Below are positions 31,804 through 41,605 of a stretch of 64,000 nt of DNA, in pieces (positions within the stretch are counted from its first letter, which is position 1; each line of letters starts with the position of its first letter). The position numbers and the translations under genes are program-made. The stretch is from NCBI GenBank assembly GCA_002868865.1, contig PKUC01000054.1, forward strand, positions 1 through 64,000, in the 5' to 3' direction. This DNA is from Desulfuromonas sp. (GTDB taxonomy: Bacteria > Desulfobacterota > Desulfuromonadia > Desulfuromonadales > Geopsychrobacteraceae). The notes beneath the pieces were generated by a model. The model worked only from the letters and a program-made list of their open reading frames with translations. It was not told the DNA's origin and did not search any database.

Positions 31804-34800
31804 ATGAGCAAGAAGATGCTGATCAATGCATCGCACCCAGAGGAGAATCGGGTCGCGATCGTTGTTGATGGAATTCTCAGTGATCTCGACATCGAGATTG
31901 CCGGGCAGGAACAGACCAAGGGCAATATTTACAAGGCGGTGGTTTCCCGAGTTGAACCCGGGTTACAGGCCGCCTTTGTCGATTACGGCTCTGAAAAAAT
32001 GGGATTTCTGCAGATCGGAGAGATCCACCCTTCCCTTTATCCCGACCATGAAAATACCGATCCGCGCAACCGCCCGCGCATCAACGAAATCCTGAAACGT
32101 GGACAAGAGATCCTGGTCCAGATCGTCAAAGAAGAGCGGGGCACCAAAGGCGCTGCACTGACCACGTTCCTGTCGTTGGCCGGTCGCTATATGGTCCTGA
32201 TGCCCGACAGCAAAACCAAAGGTGTCTCGCGCAAGATCACCAACGAATCGGAACGTAAACTGCTCAAAAAGACCATGGCGGCCCTCGACCTTCCTGAAGG
32301 AACCGGTTACATCGTCCGCACCGCCGGGATCGGCAAAGAGCAGGACGAACTCAAAAGGGACTTCGATTATCTCGTCAGCCTCTACGCAGGGATCATCGCC
32401 CACAAAGAGAAGGTCAAAGCACCGGCACAGATCTATCAGGAATCGAACCTCGTCATCCGCTCGATCCGCGACTATTTCAGTAGCGAAATGGACGAAGTCC
32501 TGATCGATGACCCACGGGTCTATAATGAAGCCAAGGATTTTTTCCGACTGGTGATGCCCGACCAGGGTGGACTGGTCCGGCAGCACCGCGAACGACGCCC
32601 CATCTTCTCCCGCTTTCAGATCGAAGACCAGATCGACGGCCTGACCCGCAACCAGATCCCGCTGCCATCCGGCGGCTCCATCGTCATCGACCAGACTGAA
32701 GCCCTGGTTGCCATAGATGTCAACTCGGGAAAGATGTCGAGCGAGAGCGGCATAGAAGCGACTGCGGGGAAAACCAATCTGGAAGCGGCTGCCGAGGTTG
32801 GTCGACAGCTACGGCTGCGCGATCTGGGCGGTCTGGTGGTCATCGATTTCATCGACATGCGCGACCGCAAACGGATCCGCGACGTCGAGCAGGCACTCAA
32901 ATATTCACTGCGCGACGACAAAGCCAAAGTCACGGTCGGGCGCATCAGTCAATTCGGCCTGCTGGAGATGAGCCGGCAACGGATCAAGGCCGCCTTGAGC
33001 GTCGGGGCCTCTCTGGAATGCCCCCACTGTCAGGGCAAGGGGCAGATCAAAAGTATCGAGGCGCAGGCAATTGCACTGCTGCGACAGATTCATGCCTCGG
33101 CCTCCAAAGGGCAGATCGGCACGATTCAGGTGAAGGCTCCCTTCGACGTGGCGATCTACCTGCTCAATGAAAAACGCCAGAGTCTTTCGGACCTGGAAAA
33201 GCAGCTCAACCTGTCAATCCGGATTTCTGGTCATACAGACTTTATCCCCGGTCAGACCGAATTGGAAATGACCAAACGGGAAAAATTGCCCCAGGACGAC
33301 CACGAGCAGGCCCCAATTTCGCACACCAACAGGGCAGAAGAACCTGCAGCGGAAGCCACCTCCGAAGAGACCGACGACAAGAAAGAATCTTCGGATACAG
33401 CAGAGGAAACAGAGGCAGAAGAGACTGGGCGCAAGCGGAGACGACGGAGACGGAGACGGAGTCGGAAGGACACGCCACAGGCCACTGAAGAAACAGCAGC
33501 AGTGGAAAGCACTTCTGATCAGCCAGATCAAACAGAAGAGCCTGAACCTAAGAACGAACCTGCCAGTCCCGAAATGGAAACAAAAGAAGAAGCCCCGGCG
33601 CAGAAGCGAGGCCTTCGCTCTGACGCCAAACCCCAGCAGGAGATCGACGAAAGAACGGCAGAGGCTCCGTCCACGGCCGCAGCCGGTCCCGACAAAGCGC
33701 CAGACGAGAAAACAGCCGCAGCCGCAGCCTCCGACGAGCGTCCTAAACGGACGCGCTCAAAAAGAGCACCAGCACGACGCAAGCAAGGCGACTCCGTATC
33801 TGAAACAGCTGCGGAGGCTCCGACATCTGCCGAGACGGCTGCACCAGAAGAGGTCGAAGGCGGAGAGAAAAAAGCTCCGACCAAACGCGCCTCAGCCCCC
33901 AGAAAAACCACCAGGAAGCCGGCGAAGGCCAAACAGACCGAGCAACTTGAAGAAACGGAAGCCGCCGCTGCGCCCCCCGCAGAGGAATCAACACCGACAG
34001 AAGCGGAAAGCAAACCGAAACGGCGCCCGACCAAGAAATCGACCAGCGGGGCAACACCGAAACAACCTGCGGTGAAGAAAACCAGGACAACCGCAACAAA
34101 AGAAACTGCTCCGCTGCCATCAGCCGAAAGTGAACCGGCCGCCGAAAAACCGAAGCGGGCTCCGCGCAAGAAAAAAACCGACGAAGCTTCAGCCTCCGAG
34201 ACAGAACCCGCAGTTACAGACCAAACAGTAACCCCGGCGGCGAAAGCACGCAAACCGGCACCGAGAAAAAAGGCCACGCCGAAACAAAAAACCACAGCCA
34301 CCGAACAGGCGGTGACAGCGAGCGAAGAGCAGCAGTCCCAGCAAAAAGCAAAGACGCCCCGTAAAAAGGCTGCAGCGAAAACAGCCCCGAAGGCAGCTCC
34401 TCAGCAGGACCAGAGCGGAACTGAGGCCACAGAAAAAACAGCTCCCGCCAGAAAAAAACCGGCGCGCAAAAAAACGACTACATCAGAGACGACAGCCATA
34501 ACTGCGGCACCTGCTCCAGAAGCAGCGCCGGCAGAGACCGAAGACAGCGCACCTAAAAAAGCAACGGCACGGCGCAAAACTGTCAAAAAAGAAGCGGGTA
34601 CTACCGACAGCGGTGAAAGTCCTCCGCCAAAGCGTAAAACCACAAGAAAATCAGCGGCAAAGGCAGAAGAGGACAAACCGAGCGCCGAACAAACGCCGAA
34701 GAAAACAACAAAAAAGGCCGCTCCCAAACGGACAGCGACCCAAAAAACGGAAGTAGCGGAAGACGACGCCAGCAGCCCGCAAGAAAAACCGGTGCGCAAA

Positions 34801-34851
34801 CGGGCTCCACGAAAGAAAAAGACGCCTGAACCGGACGCCTCGAAGGATTAA
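31804..34851 (+). CDS. rne: RNase G/E family endoribonuclease with long low-complexity basic C-terminal tail
   Basis: MLINASHPEENRVAIVVDGILSDLDIEIAGQEQTKGNIYKAVVSRVEPGLQAAFVDYGSEKMGFLQ; CPHCQGKG zinc link; K/A/P/T-rich tail. Confidence 0.93.
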   Translation: MSKKMLINASHPEENRVAIVVDGILSDLDIEIAGQEQTKGNIYKAVVSRVEPGLQAAFVDYGSEKMGFLQIGEIHPSLYPDHENTDPRNRPRINEILKRGQEILVQIVKEERGTKGAALTTFLSLAGRYMVLMPDSKTKGVSRKITNESERKLLKKTMAALDLPEGTGYIVRTAGIGKEQDELKRDFDYLVSLYAGIIAHKEKVKAPAQIYQESNLVIRSIRDYFSSEMDEVLIDDPRVYNEAKDFFRLVMPDQGGLVRQHRERRPIFSRFQIEDQIDGLTRNQIPLPSGGSIVIDQTEALVAIDVNSGKMSSESGIEATAGKTNLEAAAEVGRQLRLRDLGGLVVIDFIDMRDRKRIRDVEQALKYSLRDDKAKVTVGRISQFGLLEMSRQRIKAALSVGASLECPHCQGKGQIKSIEAQAIALLRQIHASASKGQIGTIQVKAPFDVAIYLLNEKRQSLSDLEKQLNLSIRISGHTDFIPGQTELEMTKREKLPQDDHEQAPISHTNRAEEPAAEATSEETDDKKESSDTAEETEAEETGRKRRRRRRRRSRKDTPQATEETAAVESTSDQPDQTEEPEPKNEPASPEMETKEEAPAQKRGLRSDAKPQQEIDERTAEAPSTAAAGPDKAPDEKTAAAAASDERPKRTRSKRAPARRKQGDSVSETAAEAPTSAETAAPEEVEGGEKKAPTKRASAPRKTTRKPAKAKQTEQLEETEAAAAPPAEESTPTEAESKPKRRPTKKSTSGATPKQPAVKKTRTTATKETAPLPSAESEPAAEKPKRAPRKKKTDEASASETEPAVTDQTVTPAAKARKPAPRKKATPKQKTTATEQAVTASEEQQSQQKAKTPRKKAAAKTAPKAAPQQDQSGTEATEKTAPARKKPARKKTTTSETTAITAAPAPEAAPAETEDSAPKKATARRKTVKKEAGTTDSGESPPPKRKTTRKSAAKAEEDKPSAEQTPKKTTKKAAPKRTATQKTEVAEDDASSPQEKPVRKRAPRKKKTPEPDASKD

Positions 34852-35729
34852 TCGGTTCCCACATCGTCAAAAACCGTGGCAGCAAAACGTACCAGCTCGT
34901 CCGGCCAGGGGCTTTCAACCGTCAACGGCGCAGCACTGAACGGATCCACGAAGGAGAGCCGCGCACAGTGCAGGCACATGCGCGGCAGATGTGGTGGTGC
35001 GGGGCCTCCGTAACGACCGTCACCGAAAATGGGATGTCCGGCAGCTGCCAGATGACGGCGGATCTGGTGCTGTCGACCGGTCCCGATTTGCAGCTGAAGA
35101 AAAGACGCTGACTCACTGCGTTTCAGAGCAAAAAAGTCGGTATCTGCGCTCCGGACCTTCCCCTTGCTCAGCAGCGCACCGCTAAACCGGCCCGCCCCGG
35201 CAGTCCTACCGGCCACCAGAGCCAAATAACACTTCTCCACACTGCGGCGCATAAACAAGCGGCCCAATTCCGCGCAGGCCTGCTTCCCCTTGCCAAAAAG
35301 CACCGGCCCCGACGTCCCGACATCGAGGCGATGGATCGGCGCGACGGAGAAGCGATCTCCCCGTTCCGCCAGCAGATCGAGAACCTGTTGAGTCAGGTTA
35401 TTCTGCTCATGACCGACACTGCTATGCACCGCCAATCCCGCCGGCTTGTCAACGGCAAGGATCTCACGACTCTCATAGAGCACCTTCGGTCTGCTCTTAT
35501 CCGCGACAGGAACCATCAGAAACTCCCGCAGACGAGCACTGTCCGGCAGTGAAATCCTATCACCCGGTTGCAGCCGATACGTCCGCGCAACCGCTACTCC
35601 GTCGCTTTTAACGACCCTGTCCTTCTTGAGCAATTGATTGAGATAACCGATCGGCGCGGCAGGAACACACCGTGCCAGAAACTCCAGCACTTCCTGCCCT
35701 GCTTCCTCTTCCGTTACTGTCCACTGCAT
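34848..35729 (-). CDS. RluA-family rRNA/tRNA pseudouridine synthase
   Basis: PIHRLDVGTSGPVLFGKGKQA, QIGTGRQHQIRRHLAAAGHPIFGDGRYGG. Confidence 0.93.
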   Translation of the reverse strand: MQWTVTEEEAGQEVLEFLARCVPAAPIGYLNQLLKKDRVVKSDGVAVARTYRLQPGDRISLPDSARLREFLMVPVADKSRPKVLYESREILAVDKPAGLAVHSSVGHEQNNLTQQVLDLLAERGDRFSVAPIHRLDVGTSGPVLFGKGKQACAELGRLFMRRSVEKCYLALVAGRTAGAGRFSGALLSKGKVRSADTDFFALKRSESASFLQLQIGTGRQHQIRRHLAAAGHPIFGDGRYGGPAPPHLPRMCLHCARLSFVDPFSAAPLTVESPWPDELVRFAATVFDDVGTD

Positions 35730-35733
35730 CGCA

Positions 35734-36417
35734 TCAGCCTTTAAGAAAAACCACAAGGGCCCCGGCGCCACCCAGATGCTTGGGGGCAGGCATCCACTCC
35801 ACGACAGATGCACGCAGTTCATCCCGCAGCACCCGCTCAACCTCGTTGCGAACTACCGGTTCTCCCGCGGAATGCAGCCCCCGACCGGTGATGATCAACA
35901 CCACCTGGCAGCCCTGTCGTTTCATATCGTCCAGAAAGAAACGGACCCGATCAACGACCTGATACCGGAAACTGCCATGCAGATCGAGGGTCGCCTCCGG
36001 TTGCAACTGTCCCCGCTTGAGTTGACGTGCGCGACGGGGCTGAGCCTGAGGAAGAGACTCTTGAGCGCCCCAGGAGTCCTCAAAGCGAACATCCATCTCT
36101 CCGAGCGCAGCGAGGAATTGATCCTCTTCGCTCCGAGGTTCGTCCTCATGAGCTAAGGGCCTAAGTTCAGTAGCAGGGGACCGTTGCTCCCCTTCAGAAT
36201 CGTCAGGACCGGCCCTCTGGACTCCGAGCATCTTCATCTCACGGGCAAACAGCTCCTCTGCAGATATCTCCGGTACCGGTTGTGGCGGATTCTCAGGTCG
36301 AGGGACATCTTCCCTCACGGTCTTTTTTTCGTCGGACGCAGACAGCCCCTTCAGAGAACTGAAGGGGCTGCTGGAAAAGTGTCGTGACTGTTGTGTGGTC
36401 TTTTTCTTTTTGCCCAC
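35734..36417 (-). CDS. Smr-domain protein
   Basis: ATLDLHGSFRYQVVDRVRFFLDDMKRQGCQVVLIITGRGLHSAGEPVVRNEVERVL. Confidence 0.9.
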   Translation of the reverse strand: MGKKKKTTQQSRHFSSSPFSSLKGLSASDEKKTVREDVPRPENPPQPVPEISAEELFAREMKMLGVQRAGPDDSEGEQRSPATELRPLAHEDEPRSEEDQFLAALGEMDVRFEDSWGAQESLPQAQPRRARQLKRGQLQPEATLDLHGSFRYQVVDRVRFFLDDMKRQGCQVVLIITGRGLHSAGEPVVRNEVERVLRDELRASVVEWMPAPKHLGGAGALVVFLKG

Positions 36418-36437
36418 AGAGAGACTCCTGGATGGCG

Positions 36438-37163
36438 CTAGCGGCGCACCATCTTACGGCGCCCGGTCATCGCCTTGGTCTGCTTCTTGATGATGGCACC
36501 GGGCTTTTCAAGATGGAACTGAAACCAGAGATCCCCGTAAGACTTCATCTTCATCTTTTTCCCCTCACGGAGCAGCTCAAGGTTATCGGTCAGGCGTTGA
36601 TCGGAGCACCCTTTTTTCTGGGCCTTTTCCAGAACGGAGATCGCCTTGCTGCGTTCTCCGCACTTATCCAGGCAGTACGCATACAACGCCCACAACAGCG
36701 ACTCTTTTTTGCTGGCGGATGTCGCCTTATCGAAAGTTTCGATCATCTTGCCGGTCTTGTTTTTCTTCATGTAGGTGACGCCGAGCATCCCCATCGCGAT
36801 CCAGTTGCGGACAAAGCTTTTTTCCAGATAGGGGAACGCTCCGGCAAAATCCCGCTTGAGATAGAGGATAGTCCCGATCTGCGAGTTGATCTGAGTTTTG
36901 ACATAGAACTGCCAGTTACTGAACTTGAAGCCGTCCTGCAGGGCCTTGATCGCTTTCTCCGCACGATTGGCCTGAACATCGCGCTGTGCGCTTTCCATCA
37001 ACGCGCCGACCTGCTTCATCACATAGCGTGAAATCAAAAAATAGCAGAGTGCAAAGACGACCAGCGAGACGGCCACCGCAATCCAAGCATCCTGCCCTGC
37101 GACCTGATTGATGACAAACGAAACAACCAGGGAGAGCACTGCGGAAATAATCAGATTATACAT
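36438..37163 (-). CDS. Conserved membrane protein with TPR-like helices
   Basis: N-terminal TMs then helical repeats (AEKAIKALQDGFKFSNWQFYVKTQINSQIGTILYLKRDFAGAFPYLEKSF). Confidence 0.55.
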   Translation of the reverse strand: MYNLIISAVLSLVVSFVINQVAGQDAWIAVAVSLVVFALCYFLISRYVMKQVGALMESAQRDVQANRAEKAIKALQDGFKFSNWQFYVKTQINSQIGTILYLKRDFAGAFPYLEKSFVRNWIAMGMLGVTYMKKNKTGKMIETFDKATSASKKESLLWALYAYCLDKCGERSKAISVLEKAQKKGCSDQRLTDNLELLREGKKMKMKSYGDLWFQFHLEKPGAIIKKQTKAMTGRRKMVRR

Positions 37164-37282
37164 TGAGACAAATGTCCTTTCAGATAAGTCAGAGGCGAAG
37201 ATTCACTCTGAAAACAGGGTGCGGAACTCTAACAATCCAACCCTAAAATGTCAAAATTTAGTCCATCGGCCAACAGCCGCAC

Positions 37283-38902
37283 TCAACCACGTTGCGAACC
37301 GGTAACCAGCAGGGTCAGCTTCTGCCCCGGTTGCAGCATGTGAGATCGACCCAGACCGTTCCAGTCACGGATCTGATCAAGTTCTACATCAAACTGGCGC
37401 CCGATCCCCCACAAGGTGTCACCACGCTGAACCTGATAGACCAGCTTACGGACCGGACCACTGCCGCCCAACGACTTGCGCCGCGGAGCCGACACCGCCA
37501 GAACCTGGCCGGGACGCAGCAGGTTGCTCCAGCCCAGCCGATTCCAGACTCTGAGCTGTTTTTCGCTGACATCAAAACGCTGCGAAATCGTCCACAAGCT
37601 GTCCCCTTTGCGCACGGTATAACTGGTGCGCCGGCTGCGGGCATAATCATCGGCCATCTCGTCGATCGGCAGGCTGCTGAAACCCTCCTGCAGCGGCAGA
37701 ATAAGATCATCGCCGATCTGAAGAGCGCGGGGGTTACGGATATCGTTGAGCGCGATGATGTCGTCCACCTGAATGCGATAACGTTTGGCCAACGCCCGCA
37801 GGGTATCCCCACGAGCAATCTGATGACGATGATAGCGGGCACGTTGTTCTACCGGCAGCTGCGCATAGCCCTGTTCTATCTTTTCAGCGGAACCGACCGG
37901 CACACGCAGTTGATAATCGGTCACCCCCGGTGGCGTACACCAACGCTTGAGCTCGGGGTTCAGGCGTTTTAGCTGATCGTAATCGATGTCACCCAACCGG
38001 GCGATCAGGTCAAGATCGGTGGTCGATGCCAGGGTGATCATCTCGTAGTCCTGCGGACCATGATAATCCAGGTCGGCAAATCCATAAGCGTCCAGGTCAC
38101 GAACAATCATCAGCGCTGCGATTAACTTCGGCAGGTAATTTTTGGTTTCCTCCTGCAGGACACGCCCTTCTGTCAACGCCCAGAAATCACGGCTGCCCCG
38201 CTCACGGATCGCCTTATTGATTTTCCCACCACCGGCATTATAGGCCGCAGCCGCCAGATACCAATCGCCGTCGAACCTGCGGTTCAGATCTTTGAGAAAA
38301 CGGGCGGCGGCAAATGTCGCCTTTTCGATGTCGCGACGTTCGTCACACCACCAGTCGTTTCGCAGCCCGTACATAGCCCCGGTACTCTCAATAAACTGCC
38401 AAGGCCCTACGGCATGCGCCCAACTGTAAGCACGCTCGTTAAATCCCGATTCGATCATCGCCAGATAGGCCAGATCAAGCGGCACCCCTTCACGGGCAAA
38501 GATCAGCTGAATCCGCGGGATATGACTGGCGGCGCGGCGCAACCAGAGAGAAAACGAGCGGCGGCCGTTTCCGGTGTAATAGGATAACAGCTTCTCAACC
38601 CTGCGGTGCTGAGTCAGGGGGAAGTCTCCGGCATAGGGGAGCGGGACGGCCACCGGCTGCAAGTAGGACTCGACAATCTCAGGGAGAGGCTTCGAAGCGG
38701 ACTCTACCAACGTGCCGACAAGCAGTGGATGTCCCTCTTCGGGCTTGGTCCCCTCTTCACGCACCACTTCGGAAATGGCTGCAGCCAGCGGCGCGGTCGC
38801 CGCGGGGGCTGAAGATCGGGCGGCATCCCGCGCTACATCAGCCCGAGGCAGACAGGCCGAACAGAGCAAAACCAGAACGCAGAAGAAAAAAAACCTCAAC
38901 AT
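37283..38902 (-). CDS. mltD: Membrane-bound lytic murein transglycosylase D with LysM repeats
   Basis: IESGFNERAYSWAHAVGPWQFIESTGAMYGL; three LysM repeats (YTVRKGDSLWTISQRFDV, YQVQRGDTLWGIGRQFDV). Confidence 0.93.
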   Translation of the reverse strand: MLRFFFFCVLVLLCSACLPRADVARDAARSSAPAATAPLAAAISEVVREEGTKPEEGHPLLVGTLVESASKPLPEIVESYLQPVAVPLPYAGDFPLTQHRRVEKLLSYYTGNGRRSFSLWLRRAASHIPRIQLIFAREGVPLDLAYLAMIESGFNERAYSWAHAVGPWQFIESTGAMYGLRNDWWCDERRDIEKATFAAARFLKDLNRRFDGDWYLAAAAYNAGGGKINKAIRERGSRDFWALTEGRVLQEETKNYLPKLIAALMIVRDLDAYGFADLDYHGPQDYEMITLASTTDLDLIARLGDIDYDQLKRLNPELKRWCTPPGVTDYQLRVPVGSAEKIEQGYAQLPVEQRARYHRHQIARGDTLRALAKRYRIQVDDIIALNDIRNPRALQIGDDLILPLQEGFSSLPIDEMADDYARSRRTSYTVRKGDSLWTISQRFDVSEKQLRVWNRLGWSNLLRPGQVLAVSAPRRKSLGGSGPVRKLVYQVQRGDTLWGIGRQFDVELDQIRDWNGLGRSHMLQPGQKLTLLVTGSQRG

Positions 38903-39001
38903 ACAAAACTCCGGATTTAGATTCACAGGGCGATAAACCCGAAACCTTCTTAAAGACGGAATCAACCCGACACAGATCGCGAAAAACTAGCGAAAAACCG
39001 G

Positions 39002-40654
39002 CTAAAAGTCAACGCTATCAGGATCATCACAACGTTCATCGGGCCAGAAGCGCCGCTCCAGTTCTTCGATGAGCGGGGAAAGGCTGGATTTGTCCAGCGC
39101 ACTGACCGCGAGGGCTTCGAAACGACGGCAGAACGCTTTGAGTTCCAGGGCAGGAGCCTGATCACTCTTGTTGAAGACCAGCAGGCGGGGTCGGTTGCCC
39201 AGGTCGAGATCACCGAGGATTTTTTCGACCGAACGGATCTGATCTTCAAAGCGCGGGTTGGACACATCCACCAGATGCAACAGCAGGTCGGCGTCTTCCA
39301 GCTCTTCGAGAGTCGCCTTGAACGCTCCGACCAAACTCGGCGGCAGGTCGCGAATAAAACCGACCGTGTCGGTGATAATAACCTCGCGATCGAGGGGGAA
39401 CCGTAACCGCCGGGTGGAGGTATCGAGGGTGGCAAACAGCAGATTTTCGGTGAACACTTCACTACGGGTCAAAGCGTTGAGCAAGGTCGATTTGCCTGCA
39501 TTGGTGTAGCCGATAATCGAGACAATCGGCAACCCGGCCCGTACCCGCTTCTGGCGCCGCTGCTGCCGTCCGCGGCCGAGGCTGTCCAACTCTTTCTCCA
39601 GGCGGGTAATCCGATCACGGGTACGCCGCCGATCGATCTCCAGCTTGGTTTCACCGGGGCCACGACCGCCGATTCCTCCCATCAGGCGCGACAGCGCGGT
39701 CCCCTTTCCTGACAGTCGTGGCAGGATGTACTTCAGCTGGGCCAGCTCCACCTGAACTTTACCGTCCCGCGACTGGGCGCGGCGGGCAAAGATGTCAAGA
39801 ATCAACTGGGTGCGATCTATGACCTTCATCTCTGTCATCTCGGAGATAGAACGTACCTGATTGGGGCTTAAGTCCTGATCAAAAACCAGCAGGGTGGCAC
39901 GCTGCTGCAAGGCGCGGATCACGATCTCCCGCAGCTTCCCCTCACCGACCAGATAACGGGGATTCATTTTGCGCGGCCGCTGAATCACCTGATCGAGCAC
40001 CACGAGATCAGCGGTACGTGCCAATTCGGTCAGTTCGGCCATCGAATCTTTGACCTGAGCCATAGACCGTTGCCCGACGCTGATCAGGATCGCCCGCTCC
40101 CGCCCATCGGACAGGTCCACCGTCTCCGCGGCGACCCGCTCCATCTCCTGATCAAGTGCGCCGATAAACGCGGAAAAATCGAGATCGAGTTGGTGACTTG
40201 CCGCGACCTGAACCCGTTCGATCTGCGCCGCCTGTGTGGTCGGCAACAGATGGGCATATTCCAAGCGGCCGGGCAGACCCGATTCAGACACCCCCAGTGC
40301 GACCATAACGTCGAGGCGCAACAACTCAAGGTCGGTCAGGTCATCCCGGGACAGAGGCTCCTGCTTGAGATGGGTATGGATACACCGCAACCCGCGCAGA
40401 CCGCTACGCCCCAAGGCAAAACCAGACAGATCGGGGATGACGATCTCACGGTCGTCTCCGACAATAACGTGTTTAACCACCCCGGCCCGATCGACAATCA
40501 CACCGATCTGGCGATGAATCTGATGAGAGAGTTCGGTCAGATAGCGGGCTAGGTCCTGATGAATTAGCAAGTCGGTAGGAACCTTGCGGCGATAGATACG
40601 CTCCAGCGCCTGAACCTGGCTGGCTTTCAGACCATTTGTTTTTCCATAAACCAT
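39002..40654 (-). CDS. hflX: GTPase HflX
   Basis: GGIGGRGPGETKLEIDRRRTRDRI, GYTNAGKSTLLNALT, DTVGFIRDLPPSLV. Confidence 0.96.
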   Translation of the reverse strand: MVYGKTNGLKASQVQALERIYRRKVPTDLLIHQDLARYLTELSHQIHRQIGVIVDRAGVVKHVIVGDDREIVIPDLSGFALGRSGLRGLRCIHTHLKQEPLSRDDLTDLELLRLDVMVALGVSESGLPGRLEYAHLLPTTQAAQIERVQVAASHQLDLDFSAFIGALDQEMERVAAETVDLSDGRERAILISVGQRSMAQVKDSMAELTELARTADLVVLDQVIQRPRKMNPRYLVGEGKLREIVIRALQQRATLLVFDQDLSPNQVRSISEMTEMKVIDRTQLILDIFARRAQSRDGKVQVELAQLKYILPRLSGKGTALSRLMGGIGGRGPGETKLEIDRRRTRDRITRLEKELDSLGRGRQQRRQKRVRAGLPIVSIIGYTNAGKSTLLNALTRSEVFTENLLFATLDTSTRRLRFPLDREVIITDTVGFIRDLPPSLVGAFKATLEELEDADLLLHLVDVSNPRFEDQIRSVEKILGDLDLGNRPRLLVFNKSDQAPALELKAFCRRFEALAVSALDKSSLSPLIEELERRFWPDERCDDPDSVDF

Positions 40655-40681
40655 AAAAGAAATTTTACCCGCATAAAGAGG

Positions 40682-40704
40682 AAAGGCCCCGGACGGGGCC
40701 TTTT
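40682..40704 (-). terminator. Hairpin downstream of fabI, probable terminator
   Basis: aaaggccccggacggggcctttt, 9-bp GC-rich stem. Confidence 0.5.
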
Positions 40705-40734
40705 CAATCTACATAATGTGTTGGAGAGCCAGAG

Positions 40735-41502
40735 TCACCCGGCGTTGTTACTGAACCCCGCGTCAACATAATGGACTTCACCGGTCACCGCAGTCGACAG
40801 ATCGGACAACAGATACAGGGTCGACTTACCGACCTCATCCTGAGTCACCAGACGCTTGAGCGGAGAACGCTGCTCTGCAATCGACAGTTTTTCTTTGAAA
40901 TTTGAGATCCCCGACGCCGCCAGGGTTTTGATCGGCCCCGCAGAAACCGCATTGACGCGAATGCCGCGTTCGCCGAGTTCTGCCGCCAGATAGCGAACGG
41001 ATGATTCCAGCGCCGCCTTGGCAACCCCCATGACGTTGTATTGCGGGACAGAGCGCACCGAACCGAGATAGGTCATGGTGACGATGCTGCCGCCATCGTT
41101 CATGATCGGCAACGCATGCCGGGTCATGGAAACCAGCGAATAGGCGCTGACATCGAGCGCCAGTTGAAACCCTTCGCGGGATGTTTCACTGAACGGTTTT
41201 TTCAAATCTTCCCGATTGGCAAAAGCGACCGCATGAACGAAAAAATCGATCTTCCCCCAGCGCTCTTCCAGTGCGGAGAAAACAGCCGCAAGTTCGGTTT
41301 CGTTCATCACGTCGCAGGGCAGGATAATCTCAGAACCGAGGCTCTCCGCCAGTGGTCGAACGCGCTTTTCCAGGGCTTCGTTCATGTAAGTAAAAGCCAG
41401 CTCTGCGCCCGCTTCTTTCAACTGCTGCGCAATCCCCCAGGCGATACTTTTATCATTGGCCAAGCCGAAGATGATACCGCGCTTCCCAGTCATAATGCCC
41501 AT
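40735..41502 (-). CDS. fabI: Enoyl-[acyl-carrier-protein] reductase (NADH)
   Basis: GKRGIIFGLANDKSIAWGIAQQLKEAGAELAFTY; NVMGVAKAALESSVRYLAAELG. Confidence 0.96.
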   Translation of the reverse strand: MGIMTGKRGIIFGLANDKSIAWGIAQQLKEAGAELAFTYMNEALEKRVRPLAESLGSEIILPCDVMNETELAAVFSALEERWGKIDFFVHAVAFANREDLKKPFSETSREGFQLALDVSAYSLVSMTRHALPIMNDGGSIVTMTYLGSVRSVPQYNVMGVAKAALESSVRYLAAELGERGIRVNAVSAGPIKTLAASGISNFKEKLSIAEQRSPLKRLVTQDEVGKSTLYLLSDLSTAVTGEVHYVDAGFSNNAG

Positions 41503-41605
41503 TCAATTTTCTCCTTATGTTCAGATATAAAAACCGCTGTTCTTTTTAACAAAACTCCGACACAAAGGCAAGCACCGCAGCTCTAGGGTCTTGAACAACC
41601 GGAGC

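Noticed and set aside
33528-34301. 257-aa minus-strand ORF opposite the RNase E tail
   Set aside because: Antisense shadow of a Lys/Ala/Glu-rich repeat; translation is low-complexity Ser/Val/Phe-rich with no family features.
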